Made by a program: the position numbers and the translations under genes. From Bifidobacterium xylocopae (GTDB lineage Bacteria > Actinomycetota > Actinomycetes > Actinomycetales > Bifidobacteriaceae), in NCBI RefSeq assembly GCF_003315615.1, contig NZ_PDCH01000008.1, positions 1-64,000 of the forward strand: a DNA stretch of 64,000 nt, in the 5' to 3' direction. How positions within the stretch are numbered: the first letter of the stretch is position 1; each line of letters starts with the position of its first letter. Positions 55,072 to 64,000 of the stretch are shown piece by piece. Below the pieces are notes generated by a model, which worked only from the letters and a program-made list of their open reading frames with translations, had not been told where the DNA came from and did not search any database.

Positions 55072-55791
55072 TCAGGCCAGGTGCCAGGACAGACGGTGGT
55101 AGGCGGTGGGGCCCAGGCGGGCGATGGCCTCCTGATGGGCGCGCGAACCATACCCCTTGTTCCGCTCCCAGCCATAAGGCGCGTATTCGGGGTGGCCCTG
55201 CGCCAGTTCCACCATGAGCCGGTCCCGGGTCACCTTGGCGATGACCGAGGCGCAGGCGACGCTGGCGCAGGAGGCGTCGGCCTTGACCTTGGTCGTCACA
55301 CCCGGGTACAGGGGCAGCGACGGGGCGTCCAGGGTGCCCATGGCCTTGCCGATATAGTCATAGGGGCCATCGAGGATGGCGGCGATACGGGGGGCATCCA
55401 CACCCCCGTCTGCGAGCGGCCGGCCGGCAGCCTCGAGCTGTCCTTCCACATGCTCCAAGGCCCGCAGTGCCGCCAGGCCTAGGGCATGCATGATCCCCCA
55501 CTGGTCGATTTCCTGGTTGCTGGCCGAACCTACGGCCCAGGACGCCGCCCAGCCTTCCAGGGACTGGACCATGCCCTCGCGGGCCGCCGGGGTCAGCAAC
55601 TTGGAGTCGGCCAGCCCCTCCGGGACCACGAGCTCAGCCAGATGGTCCGACCTGAGGGCCACTGCCCCGACCATGACCGGACCGGCCAGGGCCCCACGGC
55701 CCACCTCGTCCAAGCCGACCACCCATTCGGCACCCTGCCGGGCCAAGGCGGCCTCGACATCCAGGCTGGGAGGCTTCCTGCGGGCCTTCAT
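55072..55791 (-). CDS. rnhB: Ribonuclease HII
   Basis: 239 residues. It removes ribonucleotides from DNA. The catalytic signature is VVGLDEVGRGALAGPV (first acidic pair), with ILDGPYDY and VACASVIAKVTRDRLM. The ATG overlaps the lepB stop (ATGA, 55788-55791), so translation is coupled. This lepB-rnhB-rplS neighbourhood is typical of actinobacteria. Confidence 0.95.
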   Translation of the reverse strand: MKARRKPPSLDVEAALARQGAEWVVGLDEVGRGALAGPVMVGAVALRSDHLAELVVPEGLADSKLLTPAAREGMVQSLEGWAASWAVGSASNQEIDQWGIMHALGLAALRALEHVEGQLEAAGRPLADGGVDAPRIAAILDGPYDYIGKAMGTLDAPSLPLYPGVTTKVKADASCASVACASVIAKVTRDRLMVELAQGHPEYAPYGWERNKGYGSRAHQEAIARLGPTAYHRLSWHLA

Positions 55792-56615
55792 CGCTCACCT
55801 CCGAACACACGCCCGGACGGTCCGTCCCCGCTCCCGATGTCCGGCACCGAAGCGAAGGGCCCATGGCCGTCGTCAAGCCGTCTGACATGCCCGACGGGCC
55901 AACAGGTGAACACCGCCACGCCCGTCACATTGGCCACGGGCACCATACCGTCGGCACCATCACCGCGATGGTATCGGGAATCTGCTGAATTGGCGCGGTT
56001 GTCACCCAAAACGAACAGGTGGCCGGCTGGGACGGCCACATCGAAGGCGAAGGCACTGGGCTCCGCACCAGGCTTGAGATAGGAGGATTCGTCGATGGGC
56101 GAGCCGTTGACCGTGATCGGATGCCCCCCACCCTCGCAGGCGACCCGATCGCCGGGCAGGCCGATCAGGCGTTTGATCAGGAAGTCGTCGCGCGAATCCG
56201 GGCCCGCTCCTTCCGAACCCAGCCAGCCGGCCGGATCACGGAAGACGATGATGTCACCGCGCCTGAGCCCGCCCCGGTTCAGGGTCAGATTCTGGGTGGT
56301 GATCACCCGGTCGCTGACTGCGAGCGTGTTCTCCATGGAGCCGGACGGGATGGAGTACTGCCCCAGGAGGAAGATGCGCGTCCCCAGGACCAGCAGGATC
56401 GGCAGCAGGCAGGCCAGCAGCAGTTTGCGGACGACCTCGCCGAGTTCATGGCGTATCGAATCAGGCAGGACCAGGCGTGAGGCATGTCGTGGATGGAGTT
56501 CGAAGGCCTTGCGGACATCATCACCGGAACGCGGGGCAAGGACCGGGAGTTGAGGAGGGGGTGCCGGCCCGGCAGGCCGGGCACGGCGAATACGGCCGTC
56601 GCCTCTCCTGTCCAT
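55788..56615 (-). CDS. lepB: Signal peptidase I
   Basis: 275 residues from the ATG at 56615 (site TTAGGAGGG). It cleaves signal peptides at the membrane. One N-terminal membrane segment (LLLACLLPILLVLGTRIFLLGQYSIP) precedes catalytic Ser (SGSMENTL), then Lys (FLIKRLIGLPGDRV) and the box VPAGHLFVLGDNRANSADSR. A proline-rich cytoplasmic N-terminus of about 75 residues precedes the membrane segment. It lies between rplS and rnhB. Confidence 0.94.
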   Translation of the reverse strand: MDRRGDGRIRRARPAGPAPPPQLPVLAPRSGDDVRKAFELHPRHASRLVLPDSIRHELGEVVRKLLLACLLPILLVLGTRIFLLGQYSIPSGSMENTLAVSDRVITTQNLTLNRGGLRRGDIIVFRDPAGWLGSEGAGPDSRDDFLIKRLIGLPGDRVACEGGGHPITVNGSPIDESSYLKPGAEPSAFAFDVAVPAGHLFVLGDNRANSADSRYHRGDGADGMVPVANVTGVAVFTCWPVGHVRRLDDGHGPFASVPDIGSGDGPSGRVFGGER

Positions 56616-56710
56616 ATTCCCTCCTAAGAGCACGCAGGCGGGGAAAGTCGCAACCCCGCATCGACCGACCCCACCCGTGGGCGAACCGCCCTCTGGCAGC
56701 ATACAACAGG

Positions 56711-56743
56711 AAGGGCCCGAAAGCCTTGCGGCTTCCGGGCCTT
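56711..56743 (-). terminator. Terminator between rplS and lepB
   Basis: GGCCCG (56714-56719) and AAGCC (56721-56725) pair with GGCTT (56730-56734) and CGGGCC (56736-56741) around a TTGC loop, one mismatch. 70 bp after the rplS stop. Confidence 0.7.
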
Positions 56744-56812
56744 TCACAGGCTCCCTCTAGGAGCGACGGAACGGGCGGACCCGCCGGGGCACTCCCGGGG
56801 ACCCGAACCGGC

Positions 56813-57184
56813 TCACTTGGCCTGGCCGGCCTTGGGCTCACGACGCTCGGGGATACGAGCGGCCTTGCCGCGCAGGTTGCGCAGGTAATAGAGCTTGGCG
56901 CGACGGACACGACCATGGCGGGTGACCTTGATCGATTCGATCTGCGGGGAATGCAGGGGGAAGCGACGCTCCACACCGACTCCGAAGCTGATCTTGCGCA
57001 CCAGGATCGTCTCACGAACGCCCTTGCCCGAACGGGCGATGACGATGCCGGTGAAGGTCTGGATTCGGGTGTGGTCACCCTCGCGGATGTTCACATTCAC
57101 CTCGACGGTGTCGCCGGGGCGGAAGGAGGGAATCTCCTCCTCGCCCTTCATGTGCTTGGCGTCGAATTGCTCAATGGCGTTCAT
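56813..57184 (-). CDS. rplS: 50S ribosomal protein L19
   Basis: 123 residues from the ATG at 57184 (MNAIEQFD, site GGAGGTGGAC). Typical L19: [60 protein letters not shown] and [24 protein letters not shown] component of the large subunit at the subunit interface. A GTG two codons upstream is an unlikely start. Confidence 0.97.
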   Translation of the reverse strand: MNAIEQFDAKHMKGEEEIPSFRPGDTVEVNVNIREGDHTRIQTFTGIVIARSGKGVRETILVRKISFGVGVERRFPLHSPQIESIKVTRHGRVRRAKLYYLRNLRGKAARIPERREPKAGQAK

Positions 57185-57500
57185 GTCCACCTCCGTCGCC
57201 GCCGCATATCAGCGTACTGTATTCAAGGGCGGCCGGCCCATAAGGCCGACGCCCGCATCCGAGCCCTGCAGGTCAGCCCACAGGGAATCGCCGATCCGCC
57301 GGTTCTACCGGCTGGACCCAAGTGGAGGGGGCCTATGCGGCAGCCCACCTCCCGGCATGACAGGTAACCATTCTACCCCCTGCGCAGGACCCGTTTCCAC
57401 CCATGCCCGGCCGTGGCCACGATCAGGCCGGGGGAATGCGGCAGCGGGCGCGCCGCGCTCCAAGGCAGGCCCCGCCCGTCGGAGGCGGGGCCGACCCAGC
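57185..57500. other. Intergenic region, rplS leader and pgi terminator
   Basis: No gene is supported. It holds the rplS leader and a GC hairpin (57468-57492) just after the pgi stop. Confidence 0.5.
57468..57492 (-). terminator. Terminator of pgi
   Basis: GGCCCCGCC (57468-57476) and GGCGGGGCC (57484-57492), a perfect 9-bp stem with 7-nt loop, 8 bp past the pgi stop. Confidence 0.7.
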
Positions 57501-59195
57501 TCAGTTGCGGTGGGCCCTGTAGAAGGCGATCAGCGCACGGGTGGACTGGTCCTGTCCGGCCAGGGCCGCGTCGTCCTTGGAGATGGCGGGGGTGATTTCC
57601 TGGGCCAGCTTCTTACCCAGCTCCACACCCCACTGGTCGTAGGAGTCGATCCCCCAGACCGTGCCCTCGGTCAGCGTGATGTGCTCATAGAGAGCGATCA
57701 GCTCACCCAGGGAATAAGGTGTGAGCGCCTGTCCGAAGATGGAGGTGGTGGGACGGTTGCCGGTGAAGACACGGGCGGGGACGATGGCCTCCGCAGTGCC
57801 TTCGGCACGCACCTCGTCGGCCGTCTTGCCGAAAGCCAAGGCCTTTGTCTGGGCGAAGTAGTTGGCCAGAAGGAGCTCATGCACGTCCTGGTCGCCGTCC
57901 TTGGCCGGATTCGGCGTATTCGCGAAGGCGATGAAGTCGGCCGGGATCAGACGGGTGCCCTGGTGAATCAGCTGGTAGAAGGCGTGCTGGCCGTTGGTGC
58001 CGGGCTCACCCCAGAAGATTTCGCCGGTCTGCGTGGTGACGGGCGTGCCGTCCCAGCGCACGGACTTGCCGTTGGACTCCATCGTGAGCTGCTGCAGGTA
58101 TGCCGGGAAGCGGTGCAGGTACTGGTCATAGGGCAGGACCGCATGGGAGTGGGCACCGAAGAAGTTGACGTACCACACGTTCATCAGGCCCATGAGCGCC
58201 ACCACGTTGCGCTCGAACGGGGTGGTTCGGTAATAGGTGTCGATCGCATGGAAGCCCTGCAGGAACTCCTCGAAGCGCTTGGGCCCGAAGACGATGGCCA
58301 GCGAGGTGCCCACGGCGGAGTCCACCGAGTAGCGGCCGCCCACCCAGTTCCAGAAGCCGAATGCGTTGGCCGGATCGATGCCGAAGGCCTCAACCTTGTC
58401 AAGGGCCGTGGAAACGGCGATGAAGTGGCGCTTGACGGCTTCGGCGCAGGAGGCGTCCGACCCGTCGATGACGCCCTTGGACTTCAGCCTGCCCAGCAGC
58501 CAGGCGCGGGCCTCCCGGGCGTTGGTCAGGGTCTCCAGGGTGGAGAAGGTCTTGGAGACGATCACGAACAGGGTGGTCTCGGGGTCCAGGTCCCTGGTCT
58601 TCTCGGCCAGGTCGTTGGGGTCGACGTTCGAGATGTAGCGGGCGGAGATGCCGGCATCCGCATAGGGCTTCAGGGCCTCATAGACCATGACGGGCCCAAG
58701 GTCGGAGCCCCCGATCCCGATGTTGACCACGGTCTCGATTCGCTTGCCGGACACACCCTTCCACTCGCCCGAACGCACCTGGTCGGCGAAGGCGTATACC
58801 CGCTCCAGGGTCTCCCGCACATCCTTGACCACATCCTGGCCATCGACGATCAGCTTGCCCTTGTCGTCATCGGGACGGCGCAGTGCCGTGTGCAGGACAG
58901 CGCGGTCCTCGGTGTTGTTGATGTGGCCGCCGGTGAACATCTGCTCGATGCGCTCGTCCAGGTGCACGTCCTTGGCCAGCTGTGCGAAGAGCCCCAGCGT
59001 CTCCGGCTTGATCAGGTTCTTGGAGAGGTCGAAGTGCAGGTCGCCCGCCTCGAAGCTGAGCTTCGCGGTGCGCTCGGGATCGGCCGCGAACCAGTTGCGC
59101 AGGTTGATTCCTTCGGCCTGCATCGCGTCGAAGTGCCGCTGGAGCTGAGCCCAGGCCGCCGTCTTGCTGGCGTCCACAGGAGGATTGATGGCCAT
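57501..59195 (-). CDS. pgi: Glucose-6-phosphate isomerase
   Basis: 564 residues. It interconverts glucose 6-phosphate and fructose 6-phosphate. Signatures: [65 protein letters not shown], the catalytic His in the [16 protein letters not shown] stretch and [10 protein letters not shown]. The ATG at 59195 has AAAGGACCCTCAG. In bifidobacteria this feeds fructose 6-phosphate to the phosphoketolase pathway. Confidence 0.97.
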   Translation of the reverse strand: MAINPPVDASKTAAWAQLQRHFDAMQAEGINLRNWFAADPERTAKLSFEAGDLHFDLSKNLIKPETLGLFAQLAKDVHLDERIEQMFTGGHINNTEDRAVLHTALRRPDDDKGKLIVDGQDVVKDVRETLERVYAFADQVRSGEWKGVSGKRIETVVNIGIGGSDLGPVMVYEALKPYADAGISARYISNVDPNDLAEKTRDLDPETTLFVIVSKTFSTLETLTNAREARAWLLGRLKSKGVIDGSDASCAEAVKRHFIAVSTALDKVEAFGIDPANAFGFWNWVGGRYSVDSAVGTSLAIVFGPKRFEEFLQGFHAIDTYYRTTPFERNVVALMGLMNVWYVNFFGAHSHAVLPYDQYLHRFPAYLQQLTMESNGKSVRWDGTPVTTQTGEIFWGEPGTNGQHAFYQLIHQGTRLIPADFIAFANTPNPAKDGDQDVHELLLANYFAQTKALAFGKTADEVRAEGTAEAIVPARVFTGNRPTTSIFGQALTPYSLGELIALYEHITLTEGTVWGIDSYDQWGVELGKKLAQEITPAISKDDAALAGQDQSTRALIAFYRAHRN

Positions 59196-59330
59196 CTGAG
59201 GGTCCTTTCGTCGGGGAAATGCCGTCCGCGATCCACCTGCCGTTGGGCTGGGCGAACCGGTTTGCTACCACTGCTTACGCTACTCACAAAAGCAGACAGA
59301 AAGGCACAAAAAAGCAAATGTCCGGGCGGT

Positions 59331-60584
59331 TCACCCCAGACACGTACGTCGCCGCTTGCCCAGGCCCAGCAAGCGCAGGGCGGGCTGCCGCACCAGGAGG
59401 TCCAGCAGGAGCACAATCAGGGTGAAAACGAGCGAAAAAGCCAACCCAGCCGCGAAGAACGCGATGAAGGCCGGCGTGGTCCCGCCGTGCAAGGCCTCGG
59501 CCAGCAGTTTCTCGCAGGCGGGCGCCCACCAGTCGTGGGCCAGGGATTGAACAATGTAAAAACCGAGAATGCCCGAGGCCAGCGCCGCGATTGCACTTCG
59601 TCCCTTACCGGCCGGCTCCGCCGTCGAACCGCTCCTATCCGGCTGCAGGGCGCACCAGCACAGGGCGGCCAGTGCCAGTGCGAAGGCGAGCAGGGATGTG
59701 GACTTGAAAGACAGCGCATAGAGCGCTGCAGCGGATCCGCGCATGGCCCAGTAACCGGTGAGGATCAGGGTGAGGACCAGTAGGCAGCCCAGGGCCCTGC
59801 CCCAGAAAAGGGAGCCGGTCCAGGCGGAGCGGCCGGATGGCTGTGACCGCTGCCGTACGGCCCACCCCAGGGCACCGGCTACAGCGAAGGACACCAGATA
59901 GGTGAGTGCACTCATCTGCTTGCGCCAGTCGAGCAGACCCCGGGCCGCCGTATCGCCCTGGTTCACGAAAGCGATGTATCCGTTGAGCACTTGGACGGCC
60001 ACCAGCAGCAGAACACCGCAGGCCCGCGCCCAGCCGGAGCCGGAACAGCGGCGCAGGAGCCAGGCCCAGGCGGGTGCCAGCAACACGAACAGCATGTAAA
60101 GCCACACGAATTCGAGACCGGGGCCGACCCATTGCAGCCTGCCCGCGGCGGGCAAGGTATGGAAGCGAGCGTTGGCCGCAACCAGCAGCAGCGCATACAG
60201 AGCGATTGTGGCAAGCACCGGAAGGCAGCGGCGTACCCCCGCCAGCAGCTGCGAGCGCCAGTAGCCCGGGGAATCGGCCTGGGACGCCATGCCCGGCACC
60301 AGATACCAGGCGGAGATCATGTAGAACACATGGTTGCCCCAGGAGCCCAGCAGGGCGATCAGACCCAGCAGCCACAGGGCCCAGCCCGGCCGGTTGGGCA
60401 AGGCCGAGACCACCAAGGCGGGCAGGGCATCAGATGGGTCGACGGCAGCCGGATGGGTGGCGGCCCAGAACCAGGGCGAGAATACATGGAACACGGAGAT
60501 GCCGGCTATGGCGGCCAAACGGAGGGCCTCCACGCGTATGTTCCTGGGCTTGCGGACCGGCCTTGGGGCGCTACGGCTGTCCAC
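59331..60584 (-). CDS. Acyltransferase-3-like integral membrane protein
   Basis: 417 residues with about ten membrane segments. The N-terminus NIRVEALRLAAIAGISVFHVF is the acyltransferase-3 motif with the conserved R-E in VEALR and a His in the FHVF stretch (typical RxE...H). A charged loop (residues 210-240) separates halves. Family members acetylate or succinylate cell-surface sugars. 3 bp after manC in the same direction, so cotranscribed; joint use in surface polysaccharide is inferred. Confidence 0.78.
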   Translation of the reverse strand: MDSRSAPRPVRKPRNIRVEALRLAAIAGISVFHVFSPWFWAATHPAAVDPSDALPALVVSALPNRPGWALWLLGLIALLGSWGNHVFYMISAWYLVPGMASQADSPGYWRSQLLAGVRRCLPVLATIALYALLLVAANARFHTLPAAGRLQWVGPGLEFVWLYMLFVLLAPAWAWLLRRCSGSGWARACGVLLLVAVQVLNGYIAFVNQGDTAARGLLDWRKQMSALTYLVSFAVAGALGWAVRQRSQPSGRSAWTGSLFWGRALGCLLVLTLILTGYWAMRGSAAALYALSFKSTSLLAFALALAALCWCALQPDRSGSTAEPAGKGRSAIAALASGILGFYIVQSLAHDWWAPACEKLLAEALHGGTTPAFIAFFAAGLAFSLVFTLIVLLLDLLVRQPALRLLGLGKRRRTCLG

Positions 60585-60587
60585 GCC

Positions 60588-61712
60588 CTACAGAATGCCT
60601 TCCCGGCCATCTTCGGCCAGCTTGGCGACCATGTCCTTGACCTCCTGGCTGCGGGCGCGTGGGGCCACCAGCAGGGCATCGGGCGTGTCCACCACGACCA
60701 TGTCGTCGACGCCCAGCAGCGCCACGAGCCGGCCCGACCCCGGCAGCACCACGTCTCCGGCCGAGTCCAGGCACTCGACCAGGTCCGAATCCCCCAGGAT
60801 CTTCATGTTGCTTCGATCGGAGGAAGGCAGCAGGGCTGCGGCGGAGTTGAAGTCGCCGATGTCATCCCAGCCGAAGCCGCCGGGCACCACGGCCACACCA
60901 CCGTCAGCCGACAGGGGTTCGGCCACCGAGTAGTCGAAGGCTATCTTCTCGATGCCGGCCCAGTGCCCGTCCATGGCGGCCCGCCGCTCCTCCTCCCCCT
61001 GGTCCCAGGCCTGCGCGATGGCCATGACGGACTGGTGAAGCCGGGGTCGATACCGTCTGAGGCAGTCGAGGACCACGTCGGCCCGCATGACGAACATGCC
61101 GGCGTTCCAGCGGTATTCCCCGGTGGCCAGGTAGGCCTGGGCCGTGGCCGCGTCCGGCTTCTCCACGAACTCGCTGACCAGCCGCGCGTCGGGGGCGTCA
61201 GGAACCCGGTCCGCCAGTGAGGGGCCCTGGTGGATGTATCCGAAGGCCGTGGAGGGACGCGAGGCCGCTATGCCGATCGTGGCCACATATCCGGCCCGGG
61301 CGGCGGCCACGGCCTGGCGCACCGACATGGCGAAGGCCCCGTCATCACGGATAACATGGTCGGCCGCGAAGGATCCCACGACGATGCGTTCCCCATGCCG
61401 TCGGGCCAGCACGGCTGTGGCCAGGGCGATCGCGGCTGTGGAGTCGCGCGGCACCGGCTCTGCGAACACTGCGTCCGGCCCCAGCCCGGGCAGTTGCCTA
61501 CGCACAGCGTCAACATGCTGCACCCCGGTCGAAACGGCCACATGGTCCTCCCCGCAGATGGAGGCCAGTCGATCGAAAGTGGCCTGGATCATGGTGCGAC
61601 CCTGGCCCAACAGGTCGAAAAGGAACTTCGGCCGTCCCTTGCGGCTCAGGGGCCACAGTCTGGTACCCACTCCCCCGGCGGGGATGATGGCGTAGAAATC
61701 GTCCATGCTCAT
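60588..61712 (-). CDS. manC: Mannose-1-phosphate guanylyltransferase
   Basis: 374 residues. It makes GDP-mannose. The nucleotidyl-transferase motif IIPAGGVGTRLWPLSRKGRPKF has the signature GGxGTRLWPLS...KxxK region; FVEKPDAATAQAYL, YRWNAGMFVMRADVVL and PGGFGWDDIGDFNSA match the family. The C-terminal isomerase (PMI) domain is absent, so it is the monofunctional form. The ATG at 61712 was chosen; MDDFYA two codons later is also possible. GDP-mannose may be used by the glycosyltransferase at 13214-14038. Confidence 0.9.
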   Translation of the reverse strand: MSMDDFYAIIPAGGVGTRLWPLSRKGRPKFLFDLLGQGRTMIQATFDRLASICGEDHVAVSTGVQHVDAVRRQLPGLGPDAVFAEPVPRDSTAAIALATAVLARRHGERIVVGSFAADHVIRDDGAFAMSVRQAVAAARAGYVATIGIAASRPSTAFGYIHQGPSLADRVPDAPDARLVSEFVEKPDAATAQAYLATGEYRWNAGMFVMRADVVLDCLRRYRPRLHQSVMAIAQAWDQGEEERRAAMDGHWAGIEKIAFDYSVAEPLSADGGVAVVPGGFGWDDIGDFNSAAALLPSSDRSNMKILGDSDLVECLDSAGDVVLPGSGRLVALLGVDDMVVVDTPDALLVAPRARSQEVKDMVAKLAEDGREGIL

Positions 61713-61761
61713 ACCCCCATTCTCGCAAGGGACCCGTACAGCTGCCGCCGTGCCAGGTGAC

Positions 61762-61789
61762 TGGACAAATCGAGCCCACCCGCTACAAT
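61762..61789 (+). promoter_or_regulatory. Promoter of tRNA-Thr
   Basis: TGGACA (61762-61767), 16-bp spacer, TACAAT (61784-61789). It gives a start near 61796, about 48 nt before the mature tRNA. Confidence 0.65.
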
Positions 61790-61843
61790 CTTCTATGTTG
61801 TCCATGGTCGCCGGCGGTGAACACTTCCGGCTCCGGGCGGCAG

Positions 61844-61916
61844 GCCACTTTAGCTCAGTTGGCAGAGCGTCTCACTCGTAATGAGAAGGTCGACAGTTCG
61901 ATTCTGTCAAGTGGCT
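61844..61916 (+). tRNA. tRNA-Thr (CGU anticodon)
   Basis: Acceptor GCCACTT (61844-61850) pairs with AAGTGGC (61909-61915). D-arm TAGCTCAGTTGGCAGAGC, anticodon loop CTCGTAA, T-arm GTTCGATTC. 73 nt, no encoded CCA. The anticodon CGT reads ACG. Confidence 0.95.
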
Positions 61917-62081
61917 CCCTTTCCTCCACCCGGCTCATCGTCGCCGGCGTTCCCTGGTGAAATTGACAGCCCCATGCTCTATGACGCCACCCCATACCCG
62001 AATCCTCATTGTCCCCGGCGTGATTCTGCCTTGCGGCCCCACCCGTCCCCTGTCCAATGGACGGGCTGTTGCTCCCACAAG

Positions 62082-62163
62082 TGCGCACGGGGGGACTTGA
62101 ACCCCCACGACCGAAGTCACAGGAACCTAAATCCTGCGCGTCTACCGATTCCGCCACGTGCGC
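62082..62163 (-). tRNA. tRNA-Leu (UAG anticodon)
   Basis: On the minus strand GCGCACG (62163-62157) pairs with CGTGCGC (62089-62083). The long variable arm (TGACTTCGGTCG) marks class II; the anticodon loop ATTTAGG gives TAG (Leu, CUA). The T-arm GTTCAAGTC is present. 82 nt. Confidence 0.93.
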
Positions 62164-62274
62164 CTGGGCCAGCGGCCCGCATTCAATCTAGCACGGCCCC
62201 GGGTTCACACCCGCCAGGCCAGACCGGGGAGGGCCGATCCGGACATCCCCCGACCGTCACGGACCAACCCCCTC

Positions 62275-64000
62275 TCACCGGGATCCGGCCTGCTCGCGGA
62301 GCCTTCGGACCACCACAGCGCCCAGGAAGCCCACGGCCAGACCGGCATACACCATCCAACCATGGCCCCCGGCCAGGGGCAGGCTACCCACGTTGGCCGG
62401 CTCGGTCAACTGCACAATCCTCGGGGCGGACTGATTGTCCGCCGCGTCCTCGGCCCTTACGGTCACCTCCCCCTTCCGCATGCCGGCCGGCGTGGAAATG
62501 GACCAGGCGCCCTGTCCGTCGGCGACCGTCGAAGCGTGGCCCCCATCCGGCCAGGTGACGCTGATGCGGGCCCCAGGCTCCGGCGAATGCGACCTTCCCC
62601 CGACGGCCTTCCCGCTCACCTGCCCCAGGTCGGAGGCCGATACACCCGGGTCGGGCGGGTCCATATCCACGCGCATCGCAAAATCACGGGAGGCCGATTC
62701 CGCACCGGCCCGGTTGACCAGTACGGCAACGAAACGGAAGGTCTCCCCCTTCCCGTCGGCGGGTTGGCGGTCCAGGAAATACTTCGGCTCGGCCTCCAGC
62801 TCCCACTGCTGGTCACCTGCGGGGATTGATTCGATCCGGGCCACCACGGCGGTGTCGGGCATGGGGCCCGCCTCCGGTCCGCCTGACGGCGTTTGCAGGG
62901 TCGGCGCTTTGCGCGCGTGGGATACGGCCGACGTCCGGGTCTGCGGTGCCTCCGTCGATTCCTTTCCCTCCGCCGCCCCGGTCCGGCCGGCGCCATCCGG
63001 GTCGGGCAGGGCGTAGACCTTGAGGGCGTCCCCGTCGTGTATGGGCGCGGCGGTGCCTGCCAGCGTGAGTTTCGAGCCGTCCGGCAGCACTCCGTTGACC
63101 GTATGCGGCACCGCGACCGACGTCACCTTCGGTGCGGGGTCCTTGTCGGCCATGAAGTGGACCGTGACGGTGTTGGAGAACTCCGAAGTCAGGTCGTAGC
63201 CGCTGCTGGTCTCGGTCTGCCAGGCGTGGTAACGCCGGGTGCCGGATTCGGTGTTCGCAGGCGAAGCGGTGTTCGGGTCCCTGATCGCCCATGTTCCGTC
63301 CTCGGCCACCGTGGTCCGGCCTATCAGCACTCCTTTGGTGTCGGGGTCATCGGGGGCGTCGGGCTTGATGGGTTTGGCGGGGTCCTGCGCATACAGGCTC
63401 AGCAGGTCGCCGGGTTCGCCGCTGCCGGAGATGAGTGGGGTCAGGCTGCCGGCGTAGGAACCGTCTTTGGGGCTGCTGATGACCGGTCGGTCCGGCCGCG
63501 CCACGTCATAGCGGTAGTAGGCCGTGTCCACGGTCCATCCCATGCTGATGCGCTCGGCGATCGTGTGCTGATCCATGTCCGCGCTGATGCCTGCATCAGG
63601 GTTGTAGAAATCCTTCATCGGCTCCGCGTCGCAGCCCGTGATGCTCCCATCCGGGTTGGTGGTGATCGGCCACGTCACCAGTTTGAAGTATCCGTCGAGG
63701 CCATCGGCCTCCTTGGCCAGTTTGAAATCGATGGAGCCGTCGGCGTGTTGGGCGGAGGGTTTGCCTGCGCCGGGTCCGGGTGCGAGCAGGTAGTTCTTCT
63801 TGTCGCTCCGGACCGGTTCATTGAAGGAGGACGAGGCGTTGGCATCCGGCGGCGGCACGGCTGCCACGACCCTCTTCTGGCCGTCCACGCGCTGCACCTG
63901 GGGGGTCAGCGAGGACACAGGAACCCACTTGCCGGCTTTGGTGCCTAGCCATTGGTAGTAGAACGAGGTGTTGCGGGAGCATCGTTTGCCGGTGTCCTGG
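62275..64000 (-). CDS. Large surface protein with LPLAG sorting signal, 5' end outside window
   Basis: The frame stays open to the right edge (reading CSRNTSFYYQWLG just inside), so the start is beyond the window and only the C-terminal 575 residues are seen. They contain repeated bacterial Ig-like modules (SPKDGSYAGSLTPLISGSGEPGD, KLTLAGTAAPIHDGDALKVYA, ARISVTWPDGGHASTVADGQGAWSIST) joined by proline- and glycine-rich linkers. The sorting signal is LPLAG, then a hydrophobic segment (WMVYAGLAVGFLGAVVV) and RRLREQ. A sortase-anchored, possibly glycan-binding or adhesive protein. The motif differs from LPKAG and LPLTG at the left end. Confidence 0.82.
   Translation of the reverse strand, partial: QDTGKRCSRNTSFYYQWLGTKAGKWVPVSSLTPQVQRVDGQKRVVAAVPPPDANASSSFNEPVRSDKKNYLLAPGPGAGKPSAQHADGSIDFKLAKEADGLDGYFKLVTWPITTNPDGSITGCDAEPMKDFYNPDAGISADMDQHTIAERISMGWTVDTAYYRYDVARPDRPVISSPKDGSYAGSLTPLISGSGEPGDLLSLYAQDPAKPIKPDAPDDPDTKGVLIGRTTVAEDGTWAIRDPNTASPANTESGTRRYHAWQTETSSGYDLTSEFSNTVTVHFMADKDPAPKVTSVAVPHTVNGVLPDGSKLTLAGTAAPIHDGDALKVYALPDPDGAGRTGAAEGKESTEAPQTRTSAVSHARKAPTLQTPSGGPEAGPMPDTAVVARIESIPAGDQQWELEAEPKYFLDRQPADGKGETFRFVAVLVNRAGAESASRDFAMRVDMDPPDPGVSASDLGQVSGKAVGGRSHSPEPGARISVTWPDGGHASTVADGQGAWSISTPAGMRKGEVTVRAEDAADNQSAPRIVQLTEPANVGSLPLAGGHGWMVYAGLAVGFLGAVVVRRLREQAGSR

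Noticed and set aside
56895-59783. A 962-codon plus-strand frame opposite rplS and pgi
   Set aside because: Antisense to two housekeeping genes; no signal or family.
61844-62163. tRNA genes as integration (att) sites
   Set aside because: No integrase gene or repeated tRNA end was found next to them within the window.

Overview
The window is a GC-rich, gene-dense actinobacterial chromosome segment. Its content fits Bifidobacteriaceae: a DeoR-galT-galK Leloir locus, an arabinose operon with a LacI-type regulator, a GlxR-like Crp, an Rpf/G5 cell-wall protein, a TM2 protein, and several sortase-anchored surface proteins. Genus Bifidobacterium is the best guess from gene content alone; the species cannot be fixed. 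There is no rRNA operon, CRISPR array, prophage or recognisable insertion sequence. Two tRNA genes are present.

Layout. 1-6 kb: the 3' part of a large RCC1-propeller surface protein ending in an LPKAG sorting signal, then a pilin-like isopeptide protein with LPLTG on the opposite strand. 6-9 kb: a secreted hypothetical, mutY, trmL, and a LacI regulator with a palindromic operator. 9-13 kb: galK, galT and a DeoR regulator. 13-22 kb: a glycosyltransferase coupled to an old-yellow-enzyme oxidoreductase, a bifunctional PBP, Crp, a lipoate ligase and a TM2 protein. 21-30 kb: oligopeptidase B, an App1-like phosphatase, GcvH, an L,D-transpeptidase, NudC, an alpha/beta hydrolase and a DUF4916 protein. 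30-35 kb: thioredoxin, Rpf/G5 protein, purine permease, AEC carrier. 35-41 kb: an accessory island with a broken rhuM gene, a heavily broken RCC1 surface-protein gene and a large leucine-rich-repeat (LRR) surface protein. 41-49 kb: pstSCAB, a DHA2 drug-efflux MFS, a DUF1524 nuclease, an aldo/keto reductase. 49-57 kb: araBDA with regulator, rnhB, lepB, rplS. 57-64 kb: pgi, an acyltransferase, mannose-1-phosphate guanylyltransferase, tRNA-Thr and tRNA-Leu, and the 3' part of another LPxTG-like surface protein.

Most notable is a set of long homopolymers at surface or cell-wall genes. The LRR protein and the RCC1 pseudogene both carry a poly-G tract inside the signal-peptide coding region, starting at exactly the same offset (56 nt after the A of ATG). 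The LRR gene has 12 G, which puts its signal peptide out of frame with the roughly 990-residue protein; 13 G would restore it. A 14-G tract (C14 on the plus strand) overlaps the expected -35 region of the L,D-transpeptidase promoter. Together these suggest slipped-strand phase variation of the cell surface. The LRR region is visibly AT-richer than its surroundings and shares a 90-bp 3' end and terminator with the neighbouring pseudogene, pointing to acquisition and recombination between anchored surface-protein genes.
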